64,000 nucleotides of DNA. Source: Sipunculus nudus. Its lineage: Eukaryota; Annelida; Sipuncula; Golfingiida; Sipunculidae. The translations under genes were made by a program, and so were the position numbers. Under the pieces are notes generated by a model. It was not told the DNA's origin. It did not search any database and saw only the letters and a program-made list of their open reading frames with translations. Below are positions 1 through 12,100 of this stretch, piece by piece. How positions within the stretch are numbered: the stretch's first letter is position 1; each line of letters begins with the position of its first letter. The stretch covers positions 72,720,659-72,784,658 of the forward strand of contig CM049313.1 in NCBI GenBank assembly GCA_026874595.1. The letters are read 5' to 3'.

Positions 1-412
1 CTGCAGACATTCAGGCTTATATCTCAGGATTGGTTTGACATATCCCCCTGAAAGTTTGCATGTGTATAGATCCCACATAGCATTTCATCATAAGCAAAAC
101 TGTTGGCGCCACCTGCCACCATTTTTGCACAGCATCCTTCTGTTTGTCTGCTGTGGAATAAAATCACTCATATACAAGTATTTGTTTGAATTATCTGCCT
201 AAAATTTTGCATATGTATACAACTTGCACAGCTTTCTGGATTTTGTGGTAAGTGACGCAACCTACTTACACATTTCAGCTGCAGACATCCAGGCTATAAT
301 GCAACAAACCTCACTCTATTTCCCCTTGCCACTCAATCCATGCCTCACTTCACCCGTCCCACTCTGATTTTGGCGGATACAGGTAGTCGCTTGTTGACTA
401 CTCGTACTCTAG
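1..412 (+). mobile_element. 3' end of a Helitron-like (HINE/pearl-like) non-autonomous element
   Basis: The element ends in CTAG (409-412) followed by a host T. Just before this is a hairpin, GTAGTC (383-388) pairing with GACTAC (396-401), and before that GGCGGATAC (372-380). A terminal hairpin followed by CTRR with insertion before T is the Helitron 3' signature. The interior (1-290) holds units with GGCGCCACC and a conserved 'calatatctc-like' block also found at 41.7-42.8 kb, where the same end occurs on the opposite strand. The left boundary lies outside the window. Sharing of both termini and interior by two copies makes the end assignment good; assignment to Helitron versus Helentron/HINE is inference. 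No Rep/helicase coding is seen. Confidence 0.6.
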
Positions 413-1680
413 TTTTTGTGTTGTGTGCACCCATGCCAGAATTTCAGCAGTGATGTTTGTTTGTTTCCTGTTCTAAGTGTTTAGTACTTGCATTGTTCAT
501 ATACATGTTACACATGTTCTTGAAAAGTAATGGTCCAGCATTGAAGCATTTTACCTGGTGTAATCTCATTGCACAGGTTCGCATTAGGCCTGTAGGCCTT
601 GTTTAATGAATATATGCATAAAACCATACAGATGCTGGATCAAATGGAGAGTAGACTCCCTGGATGTTATGGTCGCTCAGGGTATGGCAAACTTCTAACT
701 GTATACCAACAAAGACGAGACGCTGCTCGTCAGCAACCCTTCTTAAGTTCAATCTCTGTCTTGACATATTGTATCAGATTGCGCTACCGCGATGCTAAAC
801 GTTTCCCAGTGGATATATGAAAGTTAAATTGATTGGAAAGAAAATTTTCAAAAAAACTTCAAACTTTTGACAACTTCTTTGTCTATCTTATAGTAACCAA
901 GCGTTTTGCCGTTTTCCACCTGCTCTCGAGCAAAACTTAAACACTGCTGGTCTGGCAGAAACCCCTGTTCCTTGATTTTGAACCTGACAGTTTCTATTTT
1001 TTTTCTGTTTGCTTTTATATGGTAAATATTTGTGTTTGATACAATAGAAGATTAACAGCAACTTTTTCATACATAAAATTCATATGATCATTCTGGTAAA
1101 CATTAAGGCGCATTGGTAGAAGGGGTCTTCCATCGTAGGAAGAGTATTCTATCACAGTAGGAATGTATGTCTCTTGCAACTGGGGTTACTAAAACTGGCA
1201 TTACAAGCCCCTTTATACAGCAAGGAGATTGCTGGGTGGCCAATGAGGGATTAAATTGGACCCAGTCTCCTGCAGCGACCATTGAGTTTGCTGACCGCTC
1301 TTTGTGTTGTAGGATATTCCATATATCCTTAACAGATACACCCCTCCTACGCTACAAGTGGACTTACCCATTAATGTCTGTATGATACAGTGGGGGAGGT
1401 ATAGAGTCACTTGTCCAGGTAGGGGCCCAGACTGTAGACACCACCCTACGGATCTCAGGCAAGCCCCTTAGTAGCCATGGCTCCGGGTATAAAGGATTTT
1501 AAGCATCGGCCAAGTTGAGTAGCCCGCAACTCTCCATATCTTTTGTAAAACTTAAACCCCCATGGGCAGGCAGTATGTTTGGGCTTATTGACCTTTCGGT
1601 CACTTGATGATTTAAAACCTAATTTTTAATCTTACAGCCACCTTTACCTTGACGTATATTTAAAGATTGCTGAGATATCA
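413..1680. other. Gene-free stretch, nothing recognised
   Basis: Short open frames here have no family resemblance and no convincing splice context. I see no repeat boundary that I can define. Confidence 0.5.
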
Positions 1681-1870
1681 TTGGGAGATCGATGAGAGTA
1701 GGAATGCCCCTTGAGAGATCGTTTAGCGTTCCTAGAGAGATCGCTTCCCTTCGAGATCGTTGAGAGATTGTTTTGGGCCGAGTCAAATCTTTTAGGACAC
1801 CGTGGCGTACTTGGAGATCACTGGAATATAACTGAAAGATAACAGAGAGATCTTGGCGATCGAGGAGCGC
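1681..1870. repeat. Degenerate GAGATCG minisatellite-like stretch
   Basis: GAGATCG or one-mismatch versions (GAGATTG, GAGATCA, GAGATCT) recur about eight times in 190 bp at irregular spacing, making the stretch conspicuously GATC-rich compared with its flanks. Function unknown; may be a decayed tandem repeat. Confidence 0.5.
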
Positions 1871-2461
1871 TTATTGAAAGACAGTAGGTAGATGTGTTCT
1901 TTTTGTCATCGCCCAACGATAACTCAACGATCACCAGCACTATGTAATGGGGGTTTCACTAAATACAATGTATGTCAAAAACTTCTGCAGTTGTCATTAT
2001 TAGTTTTATAGCAATATTGACTAGGTGACCGACATGGGAGTATAAGCTGCGTGTGGCATTCCTCTACCTTCTTTACGCCTTGATGGTATTATAAGTGAGT
2101 AAGTAATAAAACTCTATAGGTCTCAAATCATGGACAATAAATGTCCTGGCGAGCAGAGTGCGATCTGATCTATCAGTCACTTCAATTATTCATTTACGAT
2201 TGGTTATTGCGAACCTACCAGGTAATATCTATTACAGAAATGTTATTCATACCAGAACTTCATTCATATCACAGACGGTTCTGTTATTACATTTTTGGCC
2301 GTCATCCGTATATATTGGGGAAAAATGTGGTACATGCTTGGTCACACTGTGTGCGAGCTACTGTGTCTTTGTTACATATTACAGGTAAGCATCCAATAGT
2401 TTTTTTTTTTTTTTTGCAAGTCTGGGCATGGTGATGTAGGGTCGTAGCCTGAGCAGTGTCC

Positions 2462-2766
2462 GGGGGGGGGGGGGGGGGTCAGTAAACGCTTTGTCAGAGC
2501 GAAGCATAATTAGGGTTCGTAGCCTCCCCCCCCCCTCCCGGAGGGTGGAGGGTATGGGTTGTGGAATCCTCCTCCTATAAGGCGTGGAATTTTTTTTAAA
2601 TACATGCTTTAAGTTGGCATTTCTGTGGGTATTTTTTTTCTTATAAGCTCTTATCATAGAACTGAATTTTATTGGCTTGAGAGTATCTGAGTGAAAGTCA
2701 CCAGTCAAATTTAACTTTCTTTCAAATACTGCCAACATTTATTTTTACCTAAAAATGCTCAGATTT

Positions 2767-2800
<34 letters not shown>
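2462..2800. repeat. Cluster of poly-G/poly-C tracts
   Basis: G17 at 2462-2478, C10 at 2526-2535 and an uninterrupted G33 at 2768-2800. The G17 and C10 runs are in opposite sense and could pair. Such tracts can form G-quadruplex or triplex DNA, and are prone to assembly length error. Confidence 0.8.
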
Positions 2801-4500
2801 CTCCCGGAGGCTATAGTAGTGTGGTGGGGTTTAAGCCGTCTATCGCAGCTATTGCTCTTTTTCCTTCTTCGCTTGTGCATGGTCTGCCTGTAGATGGTGC
2901 CAAGCTACATGAGGAAAAAAAAAGCACATTTCATATGCTCGCTGGATGCATTTTGTCTTAAATTTCTTATCCTATAATATTAAAATAAATACCTAAGGAT
3001 TTTTAAACGCATATATTTAAAACCGAAAATAATATGGGTGAAACATTGAAAAATGCAATGGGGTACCACAGAATGTCTTAATCTTTGATTATCGCAAAAC
3101 CACGTCTGTATCCCAGCGTCATCTTTTGTTCATTCAGTGAAGCACAACGTGTGAGTTAGACTTTATCACTAAGATTAAGATATTTCATGTGATTTCTTTC
3201 GAGCGGATTGCGAGCGTGAATCGAATGAGATAAAATATGATTCAACCCAACATTTAATCGAATCGAGGGATAGTAAATACATATATCGTGCAAAATTTGA
3301 ATACTTTACATGCCAAAAACAGAAAAGCAGTAATTGAAAATAATTGAGTTCCAAGGTACCGCTTTTACTTGGAGATCTATGAATGCTTTGAGTGTATACG
3401 TAGGAAGGTGTATGCCATACGTGTATGTACACATTAATGATTGATATGTCAAGGTATACGTATCCTTAGTACGTAACGTACATAACGTACTGTCTGTCTG
3501 GAAGGAGTATTATAGGACATAGAGATCCATGAGTGGACTTAAAGTGAAGAAGGTATACTGTATAGTCGGTTCAAATACTATGGATTAGAATTGTTTCAAT
3601 TCAGAAACATAAACATGGATATTTTTTTGTGAAGTAAGGACTTCACGGAAAAAGTAATGTTTTGAAAGCGTGTGCATGTGCAATGTACACGCAAGTTGTT
3701 TCCTAGAAAGGTAACAAATTTTGATTCTTAAGTTTGACAGCTGAGACAGGTAGTCCTAGCCGTTCAACAGTGCCTACTACTGGAAGAGGTTAGATTTGAG
3801 TAGAAGCGACCTCTGATGGAAGGGTGGCAACCTTGAAACTGATTGGCTGACATTACAACGCGTTACCTCAAATTTATAATGATATTAATGATTCGTGTGT
3901 TGGCGGTGTTTGATGCCTAGTCTATTCTGTTTTTGAAATGCTGGACCATCTTCGATTGGACCAGCAGTATATATGGTCTGTGCTGCAGTATAGATCCCTG
4001 AAATAAACGCTTACGTAGTATATAAAGTAGGCCTACTCGATCCCCTTAATTGTAGATTAGAGATAGAACCTTTGTTTCGAGCACAAATATAGCCTATAAA
4101 AACATATATTTAAATAAGAGTTGAAATATACATAATATACTAGTTCTAGTTCTATCTTGATAGGTGCAATCTAGATCTGGAAACAGAAACACCAGATATT
4201 ACGAACTCGCACAGCAGAAAAAATGGAACGTGTAAGCGAAAGGGAAAGTAATCCAACATCACACATATTGTACAAGCGTTTGATACATGGATCTATCGCA
4301 GGTAATAAGTACTCATTATTTTTTAAGTAATACATTTAGGAGTTTTCCTCAGAACTAAAAGATTAAAGGAATATATACTTTTGATAAAAAGCGATCACGG
4401 ACCAGGATTAGGCCTACATATCTTGAAACATAAACATAATGGCATATTACTTTTGTGGTGTATGCATCTAAATAGGCGTAGCCGAGGGCGGACGCAGGGG
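2801..4500. other. Gene-free stretch
   Basis: AT-rich unique-looking DNA. No exon with family resemblance, no clear terminal repeats. Open frames are under 90 codons and uncharacteristic. Confidence 0.5.
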
Positions 4501-4506
4501 TGCCAA

Positions 4507-4527
4507 CCCCCCCCCCCCCCCCCCCCC
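4507..4527. repeat. Poly-C (C21) tract
   Basis: Twenty-one consecutive C followed by A-rich sequence; one of at least ten G or C homopolymers of 10 nt or more in the window. It ends a short GGCGGACGCAGGGG-like segment. Confidence 0.85.
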
Positions 4528-4803
4528 AAAAAAAACAAAAAAACTCAGTCCTCCCAATCCTCCCGTATTTTCCCGTAATTTCTTTTTGTGACAATTTTAT
4601 AAACTAGTCAATCTATAAAATGTCTTTTAATTGTCATTCATCAGTTCATCTCTGTATACACGTGTGCCGCGTGGATTTATTTAACCTGCACAGCGCGCCA
4701 ATTTCGTAAGTGCTCTCATTTGATTCAATCCACTGGATTAATTCAATCATTGGATGAAATGGATTAAAGGAGTGGCCATTAACCCGCGTTTTGAGGACTG
4801 AAG

Positions 4804-5072
4804 CACAGGCGCTTGAATCGCTATTTGTGTTGATCTTGGTTTAAATAGTGTTCAATTTACCTTAACACCAATCCCCTACCGTTTAATGAGCTTTAAACCA
4901 TGTTATATTGTTTGCCGATACTTGTTTATATAATACTATAATAAATATAAACAAGTACCTGCAAACGATATAACATGGTTTAAAGCTCATTTAACGGTAG
5001 GGGATTGTTGTAAAGGTAAATTGAACACTATTTAAACCAAGATCAACACAAATAGCGATTCAAGCGCCTGTG
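4804..5072. mobile_element. Palindromic MITE (269 bp) with 7-bp target-site duplication
   Basis: Two arms of roughly 120 bp are near-perfect reverse complements. The outer ends are CACAGGCGCTTGAATCGC and its complement GCGATTCAAGCGCCTGTG. The arms meet around the ATAATACTATAATA region near 4930. Flanks carry the direct repeat ACTGAAG at 4797-4803 and 5073-5079, supporting transposition. There is no coding capacity. A 7-bp duplication does not fit the commonest superfamilies cleanly; hAT-like or P-like relatives are possible but unproven. Confidence 0.8.
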
Positions 5073-5079
5073 ACTGAAG

Positions 5080-7400
5080 GCTACAATCTTGTCACACACC
5101 AGGAAAACATTTACAAATTATTCAATTCATTCGGACAAGCATAAAACACGCAGTCACTTGCACGAGGTTGAAATGTCTGCATAGAGTACATATGGTTATT
5201 GTTTTAATGAGCCTTATCTAATATCAGGTCAGTGGTTTAAACCACCTGAACAATCACATATACTATAGATGTACATCATACCCGGCGTCACGTGCTGATA
5301 GTGAAGTGACAACTTGGCTGTGGAACCTGACGGCTTCACAAGTTGACATCACATCATCTGTGACTGTCTGATTTTGGTCGACATTTGTGCCAGTAACTTG
5401 AGTAAGTTTTCTGTATGTGTTTGTACCGTCTACCATTCAGTCCCTTCATTGGAAAGTTCGTGTATTCTATTGTATTATTGGCTCGTACTAAATCTGTGTC
5501 CGGCTTTTGCCACTGGTGTATTCTATCAGTGATTTACAGTAAATTAGGTAAGTACAGAATGATTGGCAAACTGAAAGCATATCTACATTTACAGTGATTT
5601 ACCCTGAAGTGTTTGCATAGGGGTGATCAAACACAACATGCATTTATATTAATTCACCATGATTAATTGGAATTCGGTGGAATAGTTGAATATGTTCCCT
5701 AATTCCATGTTTAGGCCTACAATATTAACAACCCTACATAAACAGTTAGATATAAATAGATGCGGCCACCTTGAAAAGGTGTGGTTTAAACTGTAAAATA
5801 AGAGCCAGTGTAACATTACATGTATTTTTAAGCAGATCCAGCCTCCAGGGGAGGGTTAAGGTACTACCTGCGCTACCCTCCCCCCCCCCCCCTTGTTCCA
5901 GTCAGCGCAACCTTTAAGGGGTTCAGACCAAATTTTAGAGCATACTAGTGAAGAGTTCCTTCTAGTGAACTGAAACAACCTTTTCAAAGTTTTCTCACTA
6001 GTTTTCCTCTTTTTTGACCCGGCCTCTATTTCCTAAATTCACCCCTTTTATATAATATGTACATGTATACATTATAATTAACTAAAATAATTGCTGCCTA
6101 ATACAAAAATGCTGTATTTTTTGCATAAGAGTTTTGTGGACCACCACAATCCAAAACCCAACAGCCATATAACCTGGCAGGTGTGTCAGACTCCTGATAT
6201 GGCTTACCCCTGTGATATGTATTGACTACCACAAATTCATTATATGAAGTATGGTACCAATATGATTCATCATTTTCAGTCAGACCAATGTAGGACTGCT
6301 CTGTGATTGTAAACACAAGTTCATTGGTTTTGTGTATGGGTGTGTCCTGATGTGACATGCCTTATCAGTGAAAAATGACATTTTTATAGGAAAAGATTAA
6401 TTTAAATCACCTCTGTTTCTCACTTATTGTGCCTTATCAGTGGTACAGGACAATGTGTGTTTTATGGACTATCAGTAACCAGCATTAAATGTTACAATCT
6501 CACACACCAGTAGGAGATCCAGAGGGGGGTGGATGGGGATTTTAAGGTTTATTAAGGGTTTCTGACCCAATCTTTATGCCTTGACCCTCCTCTTTTCCAG
6601 ACCTAAAAACCTTTTAAAGGTTTTCTTATCATTCTTTGTAGCTTCTACCTCTCCCTTTCCAAAATCCTAAGGTCGCCCCTGTTCACAGGTGCCTATAATA
6701 AAGTCTTTCTCCTTGAAAAAAAAAAATAAAATAAAAACATCTATGTAATTGCATGCCAATCAAACAAAGGATAAATGGTGTATTATATAATTTCCATATG
6801 TGTTTGATGGAGATTTAGTGTACATGTATGCAGTGGCTCATATAAAAGTGCCCTCATTGTCTAATTAAACATATTTCTTCCTGTTTGCCATGCATCATCA
6901 CAGGCCACATTTATCACATAATGATCGAGTGTTGGTTTGTATTAGCAGCATCAGGACTGTCTGTGGTGTACATGATGTACTGATCAACAACAATCAGGTT
7001 ATACACATCATGCATTTAGATTATCCTCTATAACCATGGTAACACTAGCCTAGGGCATCATGACTATACATATAATATACAAATTACATGGCCAATGATA
7101 TATTTGGGAGTAGGTTTTAGGAGGCTTCCAAATTTTAATCAGGACTGGATTCATTGACCTTTTTACAGGGTATCCTACTATAATTTAAACTTTGCTGATA
7201 CACAACCCCTTTCCACCAAACTCTCTCTGCAGACAGATTCTCCCCTTGACGCTACCCTCAGAGTATTTTCATGTTGCATCCCTATGCCCTTATTGAACCC
7301 TGACATGTTTATAAGGGCCCCCCTTGAAAAGCTGTGCCCTATAGTGATCACTGTGTTAGTCTTTCCTTAGGTCATTCTGTCCTTCCGTCGGTGACACATT
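5080..7400. other. Gene-free stretch
   Basis: No recognisable exon. Contains C13 at 5880-5892, and GGGG-rich short repeat fragments at about 5845 and 6510 ('agatccagagg' type) that resemble each other and 33711-33735. The rest looks like ordinary AT-rich intergenic DNA. Confidence 0.45.
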
Positions 7401-7411
7401 CTTCCGTGCGC

Positions 7412-8115
7412 AATAAGTGAAACAACATACTGCAGCTTTCCCGAATTCACAGAGATGGTAGGTACATATGAGGGCTCCAAACCTATTGAATTACAGACCT
7501 GGTGGAATTCAAATATGGCCGCCACAGCCTGATCACTGATTTTCTTTCACACGCAATAACTCAACAGCAACCTTCTGCAGCTTTCACAAATTAACAGGGA
7601 TGGTTGGTACCTATGAGGGCTCCAGACCTATTTAATTACAGACCTGTCAGAATTCGCTTACCGGTATATGGCTGCCACAGCCTGATCGCTGATTTTGTTT
7701 CGCGCATGATAACTCAACAACAACCTACTGCAGCTTTCCCAAATTCACAGGGATGATTGTTACTTATAAGGGCTCCTGACCTATTGAATAACAGAATTGT
7801 CGGAATTCCAATATGGCGGCGACAGCCCATTCGCTGATTATCTTTAGCGCGAGATAGCTCAACAACAACCTAGTGCAGCTTTCCCCAATTCACAGTGATG
7901 ATTGGTACCTGTAAGGGCTCCAGATCTGGTGGAATTCCAAAATGGCCAACAAAGCGCATTTGCTGATTTTCTATAGTGCCATAACTCAACAACAACATAC
8001 TTCAGCTTTCCCAAATTTAAAGGGATGGTTAATGGGTACATATGAGGGCTCCAGACCTATTGAATTACAGACTTGCTCAAATTTTGCTAACAGACTACAT
8101 TTGGTGATTTTCTAT
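7412..8115. repeat. Five-copy tandem repeat, about 145-bp unit
   Basis: Each unit runs through 'ataactcaacaacaacct', 'gcagctttccca', 'cagggatg', 'gagggctccagacctattg', 'aattacaga' and 'atatggccgcc'. The gcagcttt anchor lies at about 7431, 7576, 7729, 7874 and 8001, giving spacings of 145, 153, 145 and 127 bp. Copies differ at many positions, so the array is old. The open frames across it are by-products. Confidence 0.8.
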
Positions 8116-8125
8116 CGCAAACATT

Positions 8126-9169
8126 ATTTGAGACGTATCTTCTTTAATATTATTTGACCCAGTAGGATTTTTTCCCTCATGCATATGGATAAAAACCTGT
8201 TCCTGTTTGTCATATTTTTCAATTTAACATAATTTTTCACCAATATGTAAACTAGTCCAGCACTAGCAGAAACTGGGGGCCCTCTGAAGACCAATGTGCG
8301 ACCACATCTAGTTTCTCTCTGTTTCTCTAAACCACCCATTAGGGCAGCCATTTTGCCAAACACTAAAACTTTGATGTCACAGGTCACATGTCAAATTTAT
8401 TGGTGTAATGCTGGTTACATCTGGTTCATTCATGTAAATACAAAACCCCTCCACTGAACCCCTGGTGCTTTATTGATTTTAAAGAAGATTAAAATGGCAG
8501 TCTTACCAATTATATTATAATTCATCAGTCATGTGAGGGACACAAAGAATATTTTGTCAGTATAAACATCTTCCTCTGATTGAATTTGTTTCACGAACTT
8601 GACACCAGGTGGCACTGAAGTTCAATTGAAGTGCTACTGAGAAGAGTGTTAAGAATTAATTTTTGATGTTCACTTAATCTGTTACAGTATTTATTGCATC
8701 ATCTTTCTTTGCAATCTTCAAGAAAAGAATATGGATTTTTCTAATGATGAAAATCATTCCGCACAGAAACTGAAAAACTCATTGCTTTCATGCTCACCTC
8801 ATAGTGAAATATCATTTTAACATGCATTGTGTTCATTTTCAAATATCTCTCACAGAGACAAATGGACAAAAATGCAGACAGACATCTGATTAAATACTAC
8901 TGAACACATTTAAACATATTTGCAGAAGTTAATTGTGAAACTGTGTTTCCACATATTTTCACAAGATTGACATATCTGACATGCACAGTTACATAATTAA
9001 ACATAATGCTAGTGAAACAAAGTCATGAATCCATATATATATGAGATAACCATGGATGATACCCATGCATCTGGATCTTCACAACATTATATGTATTTAA
9101 TTACTCTCATAATGATAAGAAAAGGTGTTTAACTTCTGTGAATACACCCAGTCACTGTTTTCTTTACAG
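8126..9169. other. Upstream region or 5' intron of the methyltransferase gene
   Basis: No coding exon seen. Because 9169 is a good 3' splice site (TTTCTTTACAG), part of this interval is probably intron behind an undetected 5' UTR exon; I cannot place that exon or the promoter. Confidence 0.4.
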
Positions 9170-12100
9170 GACTAAGCACATGCAGCTATGAGTTCCAGAA
9201 ATACAGAAACCACATCTAGTGCTGTCACAGAGCAGTTTGCTAAGAAACTGAATGAAGCTTTCAGCGGGACATTTCTTACTCTGGCAGTGTCTATTGGAGC
9301 AAAAACTGGATTGTGGGATGTGCTTGCAGTGTCTGACCAGCCAATGACAGCACAGGAGATAGCTCAGAAAGCCAAACTTAAGCCAAGGTATTTATCTGTA
9401 ATTAAATTATAATATCTAATCATAGGTAGCTATATTGATAATTTGCACCCCCCAACCCAACCCATTGCATATCTGTTTGTCTGTAAACAACATCAGTGCA
9501 GTGATGAATTTCAGACATTAGTTATAATATTGTTCCATGCATATTAAAATAATGAGTTGATTTTTTTTTAAAATATGTAGCTGGGCAGGTCCATCTATAT
9601 TTAATGACTGAGTAACTTATAAACAGGACTGTGGCTGTAACAAGTAAATTTCTGGTTGTTTTTTACTATATAGTATAAAGTTTTCTTTTTTTTCTAAACA
9701 CAGGTGTAGTTTTAGTGTTGCTGTTTTCTTAATATCAGCTTTAGTTTATTTTCTCTGAACACCAGAATAAGCATTTTCACTCATGCTTATAAACTGATAT
9801 AAGACTAAGGGATATGTGATATTTTTTTATTGTGGAGATATAGGATATTATATACCATAATTCCATGAATATATGAAATAGAATCTTGCAGTATTATGTA
9901 GGGCTAGTGTCTAAGTCTCTCATAAATGGTCAAACCAGGTAACGGTTAAATCAGTAGCTTCTTTAGAAGCGCAAGATTTCTGCTGCCTTGGGAGTGTAAT
10001 CATAAGTGAATAAACATCATACATGGAAATAGGTCCCTTTAAGATGTTAGAGAGTCAGGATTGTACACGTCTATTGTCTTAATCCAAGGTTATGACCCTC
10101 CTTTCTGAGGTCCTGTGATGATTTCAAGACATTTCCTGAGAGACAGATCGAGACAGGGAACCTCCTGAAGACCATCACCTTAAAAGGCAAAACCTTAACC
10201 ACCAAATATCTTAACAAACTAGGATACATCCCATCACTAGCTTAGGATTGTCAGTCACCCACGGTAATGAGAGAGGACTACTAAAATGGTCTAGTTGATT
10301 GTCTTACTCTCCTTCCATCTGTCTGTCTATCCATCCTTCCTACCACATCTTTTACCATTTAAGACCTTTGCTGCTTTCTTCACCAAATTTTACAGACTTT
10401 CACAGCACATGACTGATGACATGTAATTATAACCTGCGGGTGGTGCCACCTCTGTTAATGAGTTTCTGTGCTCAAAATGGTCTTTTTCACTTTCCTTCAG
10501 ATAATCGGTAAATAAGGACACATATTCAAGGATTCCTTTGAGCTAGGGCAGTTCAATGAATGTTATATTGAACAGAATTATTATCAGATTAATGTTTCCA
10601 CTGGAGTTAAAATTTAGTTGATCGTCACCAGTCATTACCAACTATTTAGTCATATTGATCCCATGATTTGCATGTTTAAACCTGCAGGTGGCGCCACCTC
10701 TGTTAAACTGCTTTCTGCAGGCCAAAATGGTCTCTTCCACTTTCCTTCAGATAAGTCGACCAGTATACAAGAATACTCTGCCTTCATATCAAATGCAAGG
10801 ATTATTGGAGCAAGTGAATTCAGTTAATACTAAATTGAACAGAATTACTGAGCAGACTAATATTACACTCCCAAGGCAGCGGAAATCTTTGCGCTTCTAA
10901 AGGAGCAACTGATTTTCAAGCTGCCTGCTTTGACCCTTTATGATACATTTAGACACCAGATGGCGGTTTGTTGTCCACTAAAAAAAATGTGCGTATGATG
11001 TGACAAGCAGCCAACCAGATACCAATAAACAAACACTTGACAGGCATCCTGGCTCGGCCCATAGCTGCGCTTCAGGTGCCGCTTGATGACAGTTTATGGT
11101 CAAATTTTAATTGCTCCCTCTGCATTCTCGCATCATTGAATGATTCCATTATGACATTATGACTGTGTTAGCGTAGCCATGTATCCGTTGTCTGCAGAAC
11201 TGAAACCAGCCAGCGAAGTGTGCACGCAGCCTTTGTTGTTAAGTTTCGTTTGAATTACAGCTCACCGGCCGGGCATCCTATGTGCCCAAGGCCCAAAGCA
11301 AACCATGTCTGGGGCCATTCTCTCTGAGCCTGTTGCCTGTTCAGATGGTTACTGGGGCGATGAGCTGTCACTCAAAATGGAATGAACAACATTGGCTCCA
11401 TGTATTCCTTGCTTGGCTGTGTCTTCCAGCACAAGGTCTCATCTGATTGGACAAAAACACATTGCTCCCCTCTGGTGTAGCAATTCATGATACAAGGTCA
11501 TAACAAACAGCACTTATGATATAGGTAGTCGGCCTATAGGTAAAGCGCTGTGTAAAGAGCATGTCTAATATTTCCACAGGACTTGTTTAACAGCTTCCTG
11601 CGCTTCAAAATGATCTATTCCACTTTCCTTCAGATACGTCAGTACATAAGAATACTTTTGCTTTCACATCACTTGGAGCAAGCAAATTCAATGAATGTAA
11701 TTCAAGACTGATTTTCTTTTTTTTAAAGAAGGGGTTTATGCCAAGATTTGGGGAAATTCAGGTATCACAGATGCCACTGGTTTTTTGTGCCTAGACTATT
11801 TGTGCCTCTAGGCCCTTATTTTGTTTACCTTTGTCGGATGCTTCAAAGATTACCAGGTTAGGTATTGAACTAAATGCAAATTGCCAATTAATGATGTCGA
11901 TAAAACTGCTTCTGTTGTGGGGTGGTCTGTTGTTTCAAAGAGCGTCTGTCACCTGCCTTCACCTTAAACTGAGCTACAATGCTACCAGTGTAATGATTGA
12001 ATTAAAAAAAAACAAAATATATCATTGATAAAGTTCCTGTTTGTGAAAGCTGGCATGATTTAAATTGATATATTTATGCATACATTGACTGATGCAAAAG

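Noticed and set aside
7412-8115. CRISPR-like array
   Set aside because: Units are about 145 bp, diverged throughout, have no short identical repeat with unique spacers, and the genome is eukaryotic.
9412-9412. Uninterrupted end of exon 1 frame (YLSVIKL) as the real C-terminus
   Set aside because: The GTATTT donor at 9388 and in-frame continuation at 13753 (RYVKEWL) fit the family; the extension is intron.
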